DNA of 64,000 nucleotides, from NCBI GenBank assembly GCA_947471745.1, contig CANJKZ010000926.1, forward strand, positions 557,501-621,500, in the 5' to 3' direction. A program made the translations under genes and the position numbers. A model generated the notes under the pieces. It was not told the DNA's origin. It did not search any database and was given only the letters and a program-made list of their open reading frames with translations. Position 1 is the first letter of the stretch, and each line of letters starts with the position of its first letter. Of this stretch, positions 10,479-20,931 are shown in pieces. Source of the stretch: Closterium sp. Naga37s-1. Its lineage: Eukaryota; Streptophyta; Zygnematophyceae; Desmidiales; Closteriaceae.

Positions 10479-12363
10479 CTTTGAAGCCGTGCTTAAAATT
10501 TTAGCCGAACATCGGTTGCTGACGAAATGTTCAAAGTGCGAGTTTTTTCAAGACCGCTTGGATTATTTTTTGCACGTCAATTCGGAGGCTGGAGTCGAGA
10601 TTGACCCAAAAAGGTTAGACAAAGTCAAAGCATGGCACCCCCAACGAACATCACTGAGATGCAGAGGTTTTTGGGGTTTGTTAATTATGTGCGTCGGTTC
10701 GTCCCCGACATGGAACATTTAACCACCCCACTGACAACTCACTGCGGAAGGGGGTCGCTTTTATGTGCCGCCTTCTCTGCCCTGAAAAAAAAAAAAATGT
10801 TCGCCGCTCGTTATACGCATCGCCTACCCACACCGCCCATTCGAAGTGGTTACCGACGCCAGCGACATCGCCATTGGAGCAGTTCTGCTTCAGGACTTCG
10901 GCGACGGCTTCCATCGCATACGAGTCACAAAAGATTCACCCGCTCGAAAAGAATTACCCGATACACGACTGCAAAATTCTTGCGATCGTGCACGCGTTCA
11001 AAGTGTGGCGCTGTTACTTGACCGCCGCAGACGTGGCAGTACGGGCAGATTACCGATTACTACATTACCTCTGCACCCAACCCCACCTCAACCCACAATA
11101 AATCTGCTGGCTCGACATTATGGAGTCGTGTTTTCACTACACAGCCACCTATCAAATGGGTCCCTCCAACAGCGCCGACACACTAACCCGCCCGACTGCC
11201 CAAGTACACGCGATACTACTCGCCCAGATCAGGCCACTGCTCACAGGACTATTCACTCACGGCTACCAAATAGACCCATTCTTCATTGGCGGTAACTTGC
11301 TGCAATTCGCAGCAACACGAAGGGTGTATCACGTAAAAGCCAGCACCGGTCGCATCTGGGTACCGGGCTACCCCTTGCTGCGGGAAATATTACTACTGGA
11401 GGCACATGACAGGACCTCAGGACATTATGGAGTCGAAAAAACACGACATCAACTGGCGGTAATATCACTGGCCCGAGATGCTAACCGACGTACAGCGACA
11501 CGTGATATCGTGTCCCACCTGCCAACTCATGAAGTCATTACAACAGCGCCTGGCAGGACAATTGCAGCCGATACCGCCCCTGGAGCGTCCTTAGCAGCAG
11601 GTGACGATGGACTTCGTCACAGGGTTACTGGCTGGGGCAAGTGGAAACGACGCGATCCTCGTGGTCGTCGATCGGCTGACGTAAATGGCCCATTTCGCAG
11701 CTTGCAAGAAATCAAATCTAAGCTGGAGAAATAGCTCGACTCTACATCGCCACCGTCGTTCGCCTGCACGGTATACCAGCGGCGATCTTAAGTGACCGCA
11801 ACACGAAATTCACCAGCAAATTCTGGCGGAACCTGTGGCAGCAGTTCAGCACACGACTCCAGTTCAGTTCATCGTACCACTCCGAAACATAACGCACCAG
11901 TCAGACAATGGAACAGATAATTCAAGCCACGTGCGACGACTCGGGAACTTGGGAACAGCAGTTGCCACTCATCGAGTTCGTGCACAACAATTCCACATCA
12001 GCCTCCACCCAACAGTCGCCATTTTACCTAAACTACGGACAAAACCCAACAGTACCCATGATGCCGAACCCCTAGAACCCCGTCCCACGCGCACGCGGAA
12101 GTTTTACAGGCAGCCCGGACCCGAGCAGCAGACACGATAAAAAAAATCAAACATTATTGCCAAGGGCAATGCCGACCGTCACCGCCGACCCGTCACTTAT
12201 TAGCCTGGCGATATGGTTTTACTAGACACTATGAACCTCCGCCTGCCCATCACCCCAAAATTACGCCCAAGATATTGCGGGCCATTTCGCATCGCGTTTC
12301 ATGACGCGGGCCTGTCTCACCACAGCAGGCACGAGAGTGGCTTGCGTCGCGTACCCGCCTGAG
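10479..12363 (+). pseudogene. Gypsy-1 C-terminal RT, RNase H and integrase remnants
   Basis: RT thumb/connection at 10490-10740 (HRLLTKCSKCEFFQ, WHPPTNITEMQRFLGFVNYV across a frame change). RNase H starts at about 10840 (VTDASDIAIGAVLLQDF) and includes KNYPIHDCKILAIVHAFKVW. The H2C2 zinc domain lies at 11380-11530 (LLLEAHDRTSGHYGVEKT, ISCPTCQLMK) and the integrase core at 11600-12070 (MDFVTGLLAGA, AILVVVDRLT with a following stop, LSDRNTKFTSKFW). A GPFRIAF-like tail domain is seen near 12280. Several stops and frame changes are present, including an A-run at 10788-10797. Sequence becomes copia linker at about 12364. Confidence 0.85.
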
Positions 12364-13020
12364 AAGTCGTGCTGCTGGAGCTGCTTGTCGTGGAGGCGCT
12401 GGGAGTGCTGGTGTCTCTGGTCCTGGAGGTGCTCGAACTGGAGGTACTGGAGCTGCCGGGACTAGTACTGCTCCTGGAGCTGGAGGTGTCGGCTCTGGAG
12501 GTGCTCCTGTTGGAGGCCCTGGCGCTGGAGGTTCTGGAGCAGCTGGAGACGCTGGAGCTGCTGGTGCTCGTCCTGGAGGTGCTGGAGCTGCCGGAGCTTG
12601 TGGTACTGCGGGCTTTGGAGCTGGTGGTGCTGGCGCTGGAGGCGCTGGAGCTGGAGGTACTGGAGCTGGAGGCGCTGGAGCTAGAGGCGCTGGAGCTGGA
12701 GATTCTGGAGCTGCTGGAGGCGCTGGAGCTGGTGGTACTAATGCTGGTGGTACTGCACAGCCGCGACTGTTCTTCGCTCCGCCGTCACCGTCGTCTCTGC
12801 CACCGCCTGACTCCGCGCTTTGCCAGTTTCTTAGCCTCCCGTCTTCTACTGGTCTCCCGTTACAGCCAGGCTCTCCGCTGCCTGCTCCTTCTCCTTACAC
12901 TGAGCGGACAGACTCGCTTACAGAGCGTCGTGAGCCTGCGTCTCGTCCTGCCTCGCCTGTTCGCGCTGTTCGCACTGGTCGTCGTATTCCGCGTCAGCGT
13001 CCTCCTCCTGTCCCAGGCAC
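12364..13020 (+). pseudogene. Copia-1 linker resumed: Gly/Ala-rich and Pro-rich region
   Basis: GGTGCTGGA-type repeat encodes Gly/Ala/Thr in the reading frame that continues to LFFAPPSPSSLPPP, the ERREPASRPASPVRAVRTGRR segment and PPPVPGTHQMALRPS. The same order occurs in the linkers of Copia-2, 4 and 5. The leucine-rich translation in another frame is a repeat artefact. Confidence 0.7.
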
Positions 13021-13027
13021 ACACCAG

Positions 13028-14980
13028 ATGGCACTTCGTCCGTCCACTGCTCCACAACGTGTCCCTCTGCCGTCTCCTCCTGCGTCCTCTCTTACTGACG
13101 TTGCTGACACACCGTCAGACCTTGCTCGTGCTGCCAGTCCTACTGTCACGCGCTTTCTTGCTACTGTTGTCACTGACCCTTCGTTTGAGTCCACTGCTGC
13201 GTCTGCCCTAGTTGCTGAGCTTGTTGACTTTGCTGCCGCCTGTCGCCTAGACTACGCTGCTAGTCTTGTTGCTGAGTCTGAGTCTGTCCGTTGGGGGTGA
13301 GTGTGCTCTTGGCACGGACGTCCTTGAGGACAGACAGGAGGACTTTGAGTGTCTTGCAGCCGCTGTGCCTCATCTCGTGGCCATGCTGCTTGCCCCTGAG
13401 GGAGACCCGGATGCTCCGGACATCCCGACCCCGCGCTCTTACGCTGAGGCGATGGACAGTGGCAGACAGCCATGGACGCAGAGATGGCATCCTGGAAGTC
13501 CACAGGCACTTACGTCGACGCAGTTCCCTCTCCTGGGGCGAACGTAGTCGATGGCATGTGGATTTTCAGGGTGAAGCGGGCGCCGGGTTCTCCGCCTGTC
13601 TTCAAGGCTCGTTACGTTGCACGAGGCTTCAGTCAGCGACAGGGAGTTGACTTCTTCCAGACCTTCTCCCCCACCCCGAAGATGACCATTCTTCGGGTGC
13701 TGCTGCACGTTGCCGCTCAGTGTGACTACGAGCTTCACTCTCTGGACTTCAGCACAGCGTTCTTACATGGCAGTCTGCACGAGGAGATCTGGCTGCGCCG
13801 CCCACCAAGCTTCACTGGGTCGTTCCCTCCTGGTACCCAGTGGAGCCTCCGCCGGCCAGTCTACTGTCTCCGTCAGGCGCCTCGTGAGTGGCACGACACA
13901 CTGAGGACGACACTTTCGGCTCTTGGGTTTGCACCTTCCACTGCTGACCCGTCGCTATTTCTGCGCACCGACACTTCGCTGCCGCCGTTCTACATCCTCG
14001 TGTACGTCGACGACTTGGTCTTTGCCACTGCTGACACTGAGGCTCTCGCCCTTGTGAAGTCGGAGCTGCAGAAGAGACACACATGCACAGATCTGGGTGA
14101 GCTGCGCAGCTACCTTGGCCTGCAGATCACCAGGGACAGAGCACGGCGCACCATCACACTGACTGAGTCACACATGGTGCAGCAGGTCCTTCAGCGCTTC
14201 GGCTTCACTTGGTCCTCGCCACAGTCCACTCCTCTGGCTACCGGTCACTCGCTCTCAGCTCCACCTTCGGACGAGTCCGTAGAGCCGAGTGGTCCGTACC
14301 CAGAGCTAGTGGGCTGCCTCATGTACCTGATGACCTGCACTCGTCCTGATCTTGCGTACCCTCTTAGCCTTCTGGCACGCTACGTGGCTCCTGGTAGGCA
14401 CCGAAAGGTGCACATGGATGCTGCAAAGAGGGTACTATGCTACTTGTGCAGTACATCGGGCATGGGGCTCGTGCTTGTAGGGCGGAGCTCAGTTGTCCTC
14501 ACTGGGCACTCAGACGCTTCTTGGGCTGACGACCTGGCTACGCAGCGGTCGTCACAGGGTTACACGTTCAGCCTTGGCTCTGGCTCTGTTTCTTTGCGGT
14601 CTACACGCTCGTCTTCTGTTCTCAGCTCCAGTTGTGAGGCTGAGATCTACGCCACAGCCATGGCTGCACAGGAGCTACACTGGCTCACCTACCTGCTGAC
14701 TGACTTGGGAGAGAGGCCTCGTTCTCCTCCAGTTCTGTACGTCGACAACAAGGCTGCCATTGCCTTGTGTCTGGACCACAGACTGGAGCACAGAACGAAG
14801 CACATCCCTCTGCGTTACTTCCTTGCTTGAGAGTTGCAGCAGCGTGGTCAGCTTCGTGTCGCCCACGTGCCCACCCGGGCGAACACGGCTGATGTGTTCA
14901 CCAAGGCCCTTCCGGCTGGTGATCATCAGCGCTTCTGCACTGCTCTAGGCATGGTGCCTACGTTTCCTCACTTGCTGTAG
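13028..14980 (+). pseudogene. Copia-1 reverse transcriptase and RNase H
   Basis: Begins MALRPSTAPQRVPLP. A small deletion at about 13290 (CPPSVGGE reduced to RWG) and another near 13450 (AEAMDSGRQ) shift the frame; from 13472 the frame is open through the copia RT core with YVDDLVFATADT, then GCLMYLMTCTRPDLAY and RNase H with D (TGHSDASWADD), E (SSCEAEIYA) and D (LYVDNKAAIAL). An Arg codon mutated to TGA at 14828-14830 (after LRYFLA) interrupts the C-terminus, which would otherwise end PTFPHLL with TAG at 14978-14980. Confidence 0.88.
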
Positions 14981-15195
14981 ACTCTGGTTGTACTGTGATC
15001 TATATATATAAACCTGCATGTTTACTCTTGCTAGGTAGTGATCACCGTTGTTGTTGCATATATACCTCTGCATGTGAACTGGCCTTGTGGCTCCTTTGCT
15101 TGTGCTCGGAGTGTGTGGTGACGTTGTGATCCACCCTGAGCTTGCATTGCTTTTCTTGACTGGTCTTGTGACCCCTTGTTCTCCCCCACTTTGCC

Positions 15196-15205
15196 TATGG
15201 GGGTG
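15196..15205 (+). promoter_or_regulatory. Polypurine tract of Copia-1
   Basis: TATGGGGGTG directly abuts the 3' LTR, and the same sequence precedes every 3' LTR of the lineage in this window. It would prime plus-strand DNA synthesis. Confidence 0.75.
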
Positions 15206-15338
15206 TGTCAAACCATATATGTGCTAGTTGTGTGTAGGCTATAGTGGGGTAGCCCATGTGGGGTACAACCCAAGATTAGGGTTAGTACTTGTACCCACAA
15301 TTCATTCAATGCAACCATTCCTGCTTGCTATCTTGACA
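15206..15338 (+). repeat. 3' LTR of Copia-1 (133 bp)
   Basis: Starts TGTCAAACC after the polypurine tract and ends CTTGACA. It contains AGGCTATAGTGGGG and the inverted pair GGGTACAA / TTGTACCC. The following base begins a minus-strand gag fragment, so Copia-1 appears to have inserted into that gag gene; the other flank is outside the window. Confidence 0.88.
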
Positions 15339-16530
15339 AGTGCGGCCACACGGGTAACCGCGACGAGTCCCCATCTGGACAAAGTACTGGCAAAGAGATG
15401 GGGGGGTACCATGGGACTCCCAGCTGGGCGCGCCACTGCCACGTCCAGCACCCCCTGCTGCTGGACCTGTCGTGGAACCTGCTGCTGCAGCTGTCCCTGG
15501 TGCTGCGGCTGTCCCTGCTGCTGCGGCTGTCCCTGCTGCTGCGGCTGTCCCTGCTGTGGCTGCTGCTGCTGGGGGCGCCGCTGTTGCTGCGCTGCTGCCG
15601 CTGTGTACCAACTAGCCGCGCTAGCACTCCCTCTTGTTGGGCCCACAGGCCCAGTGCCACCTCCAGTGTCGACCCCACTAGACGCACTAGTACCGACCCA
15701 CCTCCGCCACGCCCTGCGTCACCCCCGCCCCCACCACCAACGCCACCACCCTTCCCTCCTTTCTTACCTCCCTTGCCCTTGAACCGCCCACCCGCAGTGG
15801 ACACTGATGCAGTCTCACCAGTAGCAGGAGACGCAGTGGAGGCAAGAGAAGCAGTGAAAGTGGGGAGCTGTGGAACAGTACACCCCTGGAAGAGCAAGGG
15901 AACTACGGCGCCAGAGGCAGAGGCAACGGAGCGGATGTTGCTCTCGACGTCCTTGAGTGCTGACTCAAGGACGTCGATAGTGAGCTGGGTGGGGTGCTTC
16001 CGAAGAAGCTCGTCGCGTACAGGTGCAAGGTGGCCAGGGAGGGAAGTGGCAATGAAGTGAATGGTGATGGCATGAGAGGGGGGAGGATCGCAAGCTGAGC
16101 CTCCGTATTCGCAGCACAGTAGCTAGCGTCGAGCGAGCGGAGGTGGGTGATAAGGTCAGCAGTGCGATCAAACGTGCCAATGTCGGGAAAGAGGAACAGC
16201 AGGAAGAGACGACCAAGCGAGGCGGAGGAGGGAGTGGAGTAGCGGGCTTTGATCGCAGTAAAACAGGCCTTGGCAAATTCAACCTGGCTGAAGTTGGCCT
16301 CCTCAGACTCAGGGAGAAGGCTGGTGAGGCCGATACGAGCCGCAGCGTCACGATACTGCCACACCGACAAGGCTATACGGCCCTTATCGAAGCGCGCCTA
16401 CTCGTCCTCAGTAGGCTCCTCAGGCAGGTCACAAGGGCGAGGAGGCGAGCGCAGGTCACCAGAGGCGTGAGCCCAGAGTGTGTCGCCGTCCCGGTGCTCA
16501 CTCTGCATGTACAGCTCGACACGGAGGAGC

Positions 16531-16660
16531 TGTCAAACTATATGTTTGTGTTCTCTCTAGGCTATAGTGGGTTAGCCTACAAGGGGTACAACACTTTAGG
16601 GTTAGTACTTGTACCCAACTCATTTATAGTTCATTCATTCCTGCACAGTTGATTCTGACA
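16531..16660 (+). repeat. 5' LTR of Copia-3 (130 bp)
   Basis: TGTCAAACTATATG...GATTCTGACA. It contains AGGCTATAGTGGGTTAG and a perfect 8-bp inverted repeat GGGTACAA (16584-16591) / TTGTACCC (16609-16616). Confidence 0.95.
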
Positions 16661-16680
16661 TGGTATTCAGAGCACGAAAC
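16661..16680 (+). promoter_or_regulatory. Primer-binding site of Copia-3
   Basis: TGGTATTCAGAGC follows the LTR directly. It resembles the initiator-Met tRNA type TGGTATCAGAGC with one inserted T. Confidence 0.75.
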
Positions 16681-16779
16681 CTGTTAGGTTTTTAGGGCCC
16701 ACCGATAGTTCCGCTAGTTCCTGCCCGAAGCGCCCCTGCGCTGTCCGGCCCTGCTCGCACAGTGTCGAGCTGCCATGCA

Positions 16780-17470
16780 GCTACTCGCACTGCCTACCCT
16801 AGCGCGCTCCCCTACTGCAGCCCGCGCGTCGCGCTTTGCTGCTGCCTACGAGTCGCGCCCTGCTGCCCTGCCCAGCGCGAGCCGCCCTGCCCTGCAGCCC
16901 GCGCCCAGCTGCCCTGCAGCCTGTGCATCGCGCTGCCCTGCCCTTAGGCCCGCGCGCCGCCCTGCCCTGCAGCTCGCGAGCCGCGCTGCCCTGCCCTTAG
17001 GCCCGCGCACCGCCCTGCCCTGCAGCCCAGTGCGTCGCGCCCTGCTGCCCTGCCCAACGCGCGCCCCACTGCCCTGCGCGTCGCGCCCTGCAGCCCGCGC
17101 GTCGCGCCCTGCTACAGCCCGTGTGTCGCGCCCTGCTGCAGCCTGCGCGTCACGCCCTGCTGCAGCCCGCGCGTTGCGCCCTGCTGCCCCGCGCGTCGCG
17201 CCCTGCTGCAGCCCCACGCGTCGCGCCCTGTTGCAGCCCGCGAGTCGCGCCCTGCAGCCCGCGCGCCGCACCCTGCTGCAGCCCGCGCGTCGCGCCCTGC
17301 TGCAGCCCAGCGCGTCGCGCCCTACTGCCCTGCCCAGCGCGCGCCCTGCTGCCCTGTCCCGCGCGCGCCCCGCTGCCCTGCAGCCCGAGGCGCGCCCTGC
17401 CCTGCCGAGCCGCGCCGCCCAGCCCGAGCCGCGCTGCTCAACCCGAGCCGCGCCGCCGTGCCTCATTCGC
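16780..17470 (+). repeat. Minisatellite leader of Copia-3
   Basis: Imperfect units of about 22-25 bp built on CGCGTCGCGCCCTGCTGCAG, with local variants. Open frames through it (poly Ala/Arg/Pro/Cys) are compositional and not supported as protein. Confidence 0.85.
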
Positions 17471-17621
17471 CAGCCCCACCAAGCCACCCTCCTGCTACTA
17501 CTATTGCTGCTGCTCATGCTACTGCTGCTGCTGGTGGAGGTGCTGCTGGGAATGCTGGAGGTGCTGGAGGTGCTGCTGGTGCTGGAGGTGCTGGACCTGC
17601 TACTCAACGTCACTGCCTGTC

Positions 17622-19481
17622 ATGGCCACTATCACGGTAGTTGCAGCAGCTAGGGGTGGACAGCAGCGGTCACTGCCTCTCCCGGACAACCCCACCCCTC
17701 AGCAGCTTCGTGAGTGGGTTATTCAGCAGGGCCGTCCTGGTGGTGGAGGTTTTGGTTTTATGTATACTGGACAGCGGCGGCAGCGGCGTCATCAGGAGAC
17801 CTTCTCCCCGCAGTGGCGCCACGACTGTGTTCCTCAGCGAGGCGTCCCTGGGTGTGTAGAGGTTGCTGCTCTCGGTTCTAGTGAGTCTGCTGCCGCTCCA
17901 GGTGCTAGTGAGTCAGCTGCAGCTCTCGGTGCGCGTGAGTCTGCCGACGCTCTAGGTGCTAGTGCGTCTACTGCCACAGGTCCTGCCTCAGCTGAGGCCT
18001 TGCACACTTTCACACTTGACTCAGGCGCGTCACGTTGCTTCTTTCGTGATTGCACCACAGTCACACCACTCGCAGCACCTGTCCCAGTCTCACTGGCTGA
18101 CCCCACTGGGGGCCCAGTAGTTGCGCGAGCCTCCACTGTCCTCCCGTGTCCGGCAGTCCCCTCCGGATCTCTCTCAGGTCTCCACCTCCCCGCGTTCTCG
18201 ACGAACTTGTTGAGCAACGCAGTTCTCCAGGATGTATGGTTTGACACCTTCATTCCTGGAGGACAGCGTGTGGCGATCTGTACGTGCTCACGAATTGGAC
18301 GTCACCTTGCTACGTTCACTCGTCAGCCTGGGTCCGGTGTGTACACACAGACCACTACGTCTGCACAGGTGGCTGAGTCAGGTCAGGTGGCTGCGTCGAG
18401 TCGAATGCCTGCGTCTGGTCAGCTTGCAGCGTCTTGCTCGTGTCGGGTACTCTCTCACCAGACTCTCCCCTGGCACCACCGCCTCGGTCACCCCTCGCTG
18501 CCGCGTCTCCGCAGCATGCACTCCCGTCTCCTTGTCTCTGGGCTTCCCAGGTCCCTACCCTCCCTCCCGCGCTCGCCTGCACCGCCGTGCCTTCCCTGCG
18601 TCGAGGGGCGGCAGCGCGCCGCTCCTCACTCCTCCAAGTTTCCTCCGACCACTGCTCCTCTGCAGACTCTCCACATGGACGTATGGGGCCCGGCCCCCGT
18701 CGGTGGAACGGACCATGAGCGCTACTTCCTGCTGGTTGTTGACGACTACACACGCTACACCACTGTCTTCCCCTTGCGGCGCAAGGCGGACGTCAGCGGT
18801 GTTTTGATCCCCTGGATTCGTGCTACTCGTCGGGACTTGCGAGTCCTGCGTCTGCACTCTGACAGGGGCGGTGAGTTCTCTTCCGGCCTCCTTGAGGAGT
18901 TCTGTCGAGACGAGGGCATCCGCCAGACGTTCACGCTTCCGGCCTCTCCTCAGCAGAATGGGAATGCTGAGCGTCGCATTGGCTTGATCATGGAGGTTGC
19001 TCGTACCTCCATGACCCATGCGGCTGCTCCCCATTTTCTGTGGCCGTTTGCGGTCCGATACGCTGCGCATCAGCTCAACCTCTGGCCCCGTGTCTCTGAG
19101 CCAGAGACCTCGCCCACACTCCGGTGGACGGGGAAGGTTGGCGATGCGTCGGTGTTTCGGGTCTGGGGCACGCTCTCCCTTGTTCGTGATGCCAAAGCGA
19201 GCAAGCTCTCCTCTCGCACTCTCCGCTGCATCTTCCTTGGCTTCCCCACCGATGCCCCGCCGTGGCAGTTCTACTACCCGCGCTCGCGTCGAGTCTTCAC
19301 CTCCCAGGACGTCACCTTTGACGAGTCTGTCTGTTTCTATAGGCTACACCCGCATGCGTCCCACCCGGTCCCCCTCGCGCCTCTCTTCCTGGTACCAGAC
19401 CCCCCCCCGGTAGACCCCCTCCCCCCCACAGGGTCCTGCTCCCTTAGGTGTGTCTCAGGTAGACCCACCCCCCTTGGTTGA
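17622..19481 (+). pseudogene. Copia-3 protease and integrase polyprotein, gag absent
   Basis: ATG 17622 (MATITVVAAARGGQQ) is matched by the start in Copia-7. A PTPQQLREWVIQQGRPGGGG module follows within 30 codons, then acidic/Ala repeats (ASESAAALGA), protease LDSGASRCFF, integrase HHRLGHPS..CLPC and core with D (LHMDVWGP), D (LHSDRGGEF) and E (NGNAERR; Ile of the usual GIAERR is Asn). There is no UBN2 gag domain and no Cys/His knuckle, since the segment between the module and the acidic repeats is shortened. The frame is lost in the linker at a C-run near 19425 and ends at 19481. Confidence 0.88.
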
Positions 19482-20930
19482 GCCTCTGGAGATCTCTTCT
19501 GACTCCTCTGGCCTAGCTGAGGGGGGTGACCCCGCCACTGACGACACGGCGGCCACTAGCCGCTCTCCACGCTTGGAGACCCCCCCTGGTTTTCCGCCTC
19601 GGCCGTCTTCGCCGCCTCCGCAGCCTGCTGCTGTGGACTCTGGAGCTGAGACTGCTGGTGCTGAGCCTGGGGGTGCTGAGACAGAGGGTGAGGGTTCTGG
19701 GGGTGCTGCGCCTGGGGGTGCTGGTTCTAGGGGTGCTGCGACTGGGGGTGCTGCGGGTCCTAGTGGCGGTGGAGCTGTGGGTGACCCTGTTGGAGGTCCT
19801 GGAGCTTGACAGCCACCGCAACCTGATCTACTTGAGACGCTCTCGCCGCAGGCGATTCGTGCGTGGATCGTTCGGCGAGGCAGTCCTGGTGGTGGAGGGT
19901 ACGGTCTTGCTGGTGCTGGAGCTACTAGTCCTGGAGGTACTGCTGGTGCTGGAGGTACTGGAGGTACTGCTGGAGGTGCTGGAGGTGCTGCTGGTGCTGG
20001 AGGTACTAGAGGTGCTGCTGGTGCTGGAGGTACTGGAGCTGCTAGTCCTGGAGGTACTGGAGGTGCTGCTGGTGCTGGAGGTACTGGAGCTGCTGCTGGT
20101 GCTGGAGGTACTGGAGCTGCTAGTGCTGGAGGTGCTGCTGGTGCTGGAGGTGTTGGAGGTACTGGAGGTGCTGGAGGTGCTGCTGGTGCTGGAGGTGCTG
20201 GAGCTGCTAGTACTGGAGATGCTGCTAGTGCTGGAGGTGCTAGAGCTACCACTGCTGGAGGTGCTGGAGCTGGACAGCCACCGCAGCCTGATCTACTTGA
20301 GACGCTCTCGCCGCAGGCGATTTGTGCGTGGATCGTTCGGCGAGGCAGTCCTGGTGGTGGAGGGTAAGGTCCTGCTGGTGCTGGAGCTACTAGTCCTGGA
20401 GGTACTGCTGGTGCTGGATGTGTTGGAGGTAATGCTGGAGGTGCTGGAGGTGCTGCTGGTGCTGGAGGTACTAGAGGTGCTGCTGGTGCTGGAGGTACGG
20501 GAGCTGCTAGTCCTGGAGGTACTGGAGGTGCTGCTGGTGCTGGAGGTACTGGAGCTGCTGCTGGTGCTGGAGGTACTGGAGCTGCTAGTCCTGGAGGTGC
20601 TGCTGGTGCTGGAGGTGCTGGAGGTACTAGAGGTGCTGGAGGTGCTGCTGGTGCTGGAGGTACTGGAGCTGCTAGTGCTGGAGGTGCTGCTAGTGCTGGA
20701 GGTGCTGCTAGTGCTGGAGGTGCTAGAGCTACCACTGCTAAAGGTGCTGGAGCTACTAGTGCTGGAGGTACTGCTGGTACTGGAGGTGCTGGACCTGCTG
20801 GTGCGCTTCGCCATCTTCTCGGTCTTCCGCCAGCTCCTACTGAGTTCCCAGTCGCTGTTACTACTCCTCCGTTACTGTTCCCACAGCTACTGCCTCACTC
20901 CCTTCTGCCTGCTCCTGCTCCTTACACTCC
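19450..20930 (+). pseudogene. Copia-3 integrase-to-RT linker with 465-bp internal duplication
   Basis: From MSQVDPPPLVEPLEIS it reads through a Pro-rich segment and GGAEP-type repeats to a TGA at 19807-19809. The following Gly/Ala region contains the module LSPQAIRAWIVRRGSPGGGG twice, near 19835 and 20305, each followed by (Gly-Ala-Gly-Gly-Thr)n repeats. The coding sense is inferred from neighbouring elements. It ends before the ERREPETRAS segment that leads into RT. Confidence 0.7.
19809..20770 (+). repeat. Tandem duplication of about 465 bp in the Copia-3 linker
   Basis: The block beginning CAGCCACCGCAACCTGATC at about 19811 recurs at about 20275 with few differences (CAGCCACCGCAGCCTGATC), followed both times by the same order of module and GGTGCTGGA repeats. 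The spacing is about 465 bp, a multiple of three. Confidence 0.85.
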
Positions 20931-20931
20931 T

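Larger units (their letters stand above)
2426..12363 (+). mobile_element. Gypsy-1, Ty3/gypsy element without LTRs, split by Copia-2 (segments 2426-4433 and 10479-12363)
   Basis: Two segments on the plus strand read as gag, protease and start of reverse transcriptase, then end of reverse transcriptase, RNase H and integrase. Reverse transcriptase before integrase identifies Ty3/gypsy. No LTR is visible at either end, so both ends are truncated and no target duplication remains. About 60 codons around the expected catalytic aspartates of reverse transcriptase are missing at the Copia-2 junction, so the insertion was accompanied or followed by a deletion. Many stops and frame changes make it an old, dead copy. 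Base composition is clearly less GC-rich than the copia elements on either side. Confidence 0.85.
1..15338 (+). mobile_element. Copia-1, Ty1/copia element interrupted by Gypsy-1 (segments 1-2425 and 12364-15338)
   Basis: This is the outermost element of the left-hand nest. Its 5' LTR lies beyond the left edge. The first segment carries leader, zinc-knuckle region, protease and integrase and stops in the Gly/Ala-rich linker after integrase. The second segment starts in the same kind of Gly/Ala linker and continues through reverse transcriptase and RNase H to a 3' LTR at 15206-15338. The order integrase before reverse transcriptase is diagnostic of Ty1/copia. Joining the two segments is an inference from strand, order and the matching linker position; no target duplication can be checked because both Gypsy-1 ends are truncated. 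The leader (1-210) is almost identical to that of Copia-7, yet the 3' LTR differs from the Copia-7 LTR, so the element may be a recombinant or the two segments may belong to different copies. Confidence 0.65.

Noticed and set aside
12364-15338. Copia-1 3' part as an independent complete element
   Set aside because: There is no LTR or leader near 12364; the sequence starts mid-linker.
16775-17653. Ala/Arg/Pro/Cys-rich frames in copia leaders
   Set aside because: Minisatellite composition keeps all frames open; unit number and sequence differ between elements with no conserved protein.
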